6,537 bases of DNA from Bacteroidota bacterium (GTDB lineage Bacteria; Bacteroidota; Ignavibacteria; UBA10030; UBA8401), in contig JAVBYA010000248.1 in NCBI GenBank assembly GCA_030824295.1, forward strand, positions 1-6,537, given 5' to 3'. Position 1 is the stretch's first letter. Each line of letters opens with the position of its first letter. Made by a program: the position numbers and the translations under genes. Below are positions 5,770 through 6,537 of the stretch, in pieces. Under the pieces are notes generated by a model that saw only the letters and a program-made list of their open reading frames with translations, was not told the DNA's origin and searched no databases.

Positions 5770-6537
5770 ATGTCCTACAAAGGAAAGATCGTCACACTCG
5801 AGCGGCACATCATTGAAGGGGAACGGAACCATCCCGGCGCCACGGGACATTTCTCCAATGTGCTGCGGGACCTGACGTTGGCGATCAAGATCATCTGGCG
5901 GGAAGTGAGCAAGGCCGGGCTCGTGAACATCATCGGCCATTCCGGTACGCAGAACGTGCACGGCGAACAGGTGAAGAAGCTGGACCTCTTCGCGGACGAC
6001 GTCATCTTCAAAGCGATGGACCACGGCGGACACCTCTGCGTGATGGGGTCCGAAGAGCATGAGGATATCCTGAAGATCCCGCAGGAATATCCCAAAGGAC
6101 GGTACGTGTTGCTGTTCGATCCGCTGGACGGTTCCTCCAACATCGATGCGAATGTCAGCATCGGCACCATCTTCTCCATTTACCGCCGCGTCACCCAATC
6201 CGGCGACGGCACCATCGAGGACTGCATCCAGCCCGGCTACAAGCAGCTGGCTGCCGGGTATGTGGTGTACGGTTCCAGCACCATGCTCGTCTATACGACC
6301 GGGGACGGGGTACATGGATTCACACTCGACCCGAGCATCGGTGAGTTCCTTCTCTCCCACGAGAACATCAAGATCCCCAAACGGGGGAAGATCTATAGTG
6401 TAAACGAAGGGAACTACAAGTGGTGGGATCCGGGGATGAAGAAGTATGTGAAGTATCTGCAGGAAGAGGATAAAGAGACCAATCGACCGTATACCGGACG
6501 ATACATCGGTTCCCTCGTCGCTGATGTGCACCGCACG
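5770..6537 (+). CDS. fbp: Class 1 fructose-1,6-bisphosphatase, 3' truncated by the window
   Basis: The enzyme hydrolyses fructose 1,6-bisphosphate to fructose 6-phosphate in the cytoplasm, the committed reverse step of gluconeogenesis. From ATG 5770 the frame stays open to the last base, giving 256 residues of an expected 330-340. Recognisable parts are the GEQVKKLD segment (65-72), the metal-binding acidic SEE (94-96), the core metal and phosphate motif DPLDGSSNID (118-127, with D118 and D121 as metal ligands), YGSS (167-170) before a strand, and the substrate-side RYIGSLVADVHR (244-255), equivalent to the conserved R-Y-x-G-S-M/L-V-A-D-x-H-R block. The start gives a normal N-terminus (TLERHIIEGE) and has a short CGGAG upstream. 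No damage is seen in the visible part. It lies 85 bp after the second ABC gene on the same strand, with no obvious functional link. Confidence 0.97.
   Translation, partial: MSYKGKIVTLERHIIEGERNHPGATGHFSNVLRDLTLAIKIIWREVSKAGLVNIIGHSGTQNVHGEQVKKLDLFADDVIFKAMDHGGHLCVMGSEEHEDILKIPQEYPKGRYVLLFDPLDGSSNIDANVSIGTIFSIYRRVTQSGDGTIEDCIQPGYKQLAAGYVVYGSSTMLVYTTGDGVHGFTLDPSIGEFLLSHENIKIPKRGKIYSVNEGNYKWWDPGMKKYVKYLQEEDKETNRPYTGRYIGSLVADVHRT

Noticed and set aside
5681..5875. 64-residue + strand frame between the second ABC gene and fbp
   Set aside because: It overlaps the fbp start out of frame, has no Shine-Dalgarno site and gives a low-complexity translation without family resemblance.
5707..6531. 274-residue minus-strand frame over fbp
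   Set aside because: The + strand encodes class 1 fructose-1,6-bisphosphatase motifs throughout; the minus frame is its mirror.

Overview
This is a 6.5-kb bacterial chromosomal window with four housekeeping or transport genes, all on the + strand. They are GC-rich and tightly packed except for one 561-bp AT-richer gap. The layout is: the 3' end of an uncharacterised gene that looks like a degenerate endonuclease/exonuclease/phosphatase (EEP) fold protein (1-318); serS, seryl-tRNA synthetase (328-1590); a first ABC exporter half-transporter (1587-3347) that overlaps serS by 4 nt; the long gap (3348-3908); a second ABC exporter half-transporter (3909-5684); and the first 256 codons of a class 1 fructose-1,6-bisphosphatase (5770 to the window end).

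Organism: the SerRS motif-2 region (GSYGKDVRGLNRLHQF), the N-terminus of the second ABC protein and the style of the intergenic repeats remind me of the Bacteroidota/Chlorobiota (FCB) group, in a lineage with fairly GC-rich coding DNA. This is an impression from memory and not a phylogeny. Shine-Dalgarno use is mixed: it is clear before serS and plausible before fbp. It is absent before the second ABC gene, whose leader is T-rich.

The two ABC genes are the main functional story. They look like the two halves of one heterodimeric exporter of the MdlA/MdlB, TM287/288 or BmrCD type. Subunit 1 has a canonical LSGGQ signature but Asp in place of the catalytic Glu after Walker B. Subunit 2 has the catalytic Glu but a divergent LSVGQ signature. 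These changes fall in the same composite ATP site, which predicts one degenerate and one hydrolytic site. Such partners are usually adjacent, and here the gap separates them.

The gap is the least ordinary part of the window. In order it holds a bulged inverted repeat, a pair of head-to-head palindromic repeat units with a compensatory base change between them, a 41-codon reading frame resembling the tail of a four-helix-bundle (23S rRNA intervening-sequence type) protein, an array of TTTTAAC-like heptads, a decayed second copy of the start of the downstream ABC gene (encoding MALQDDDILG against MSIQDDDILG), and a second heptad array immediately before the real start. The copied start differs from the real one mostly at synonymous sites, so it looks like the relic of a once-functional paralogue and not a fresh tandem duplication. 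I see no CRISPR array, tRNA, rRNA, riboswitch, intact insertion sequence or defence system. The genes are conventional; the interest lies in the history of the gap and the asymmetry of the exporter.
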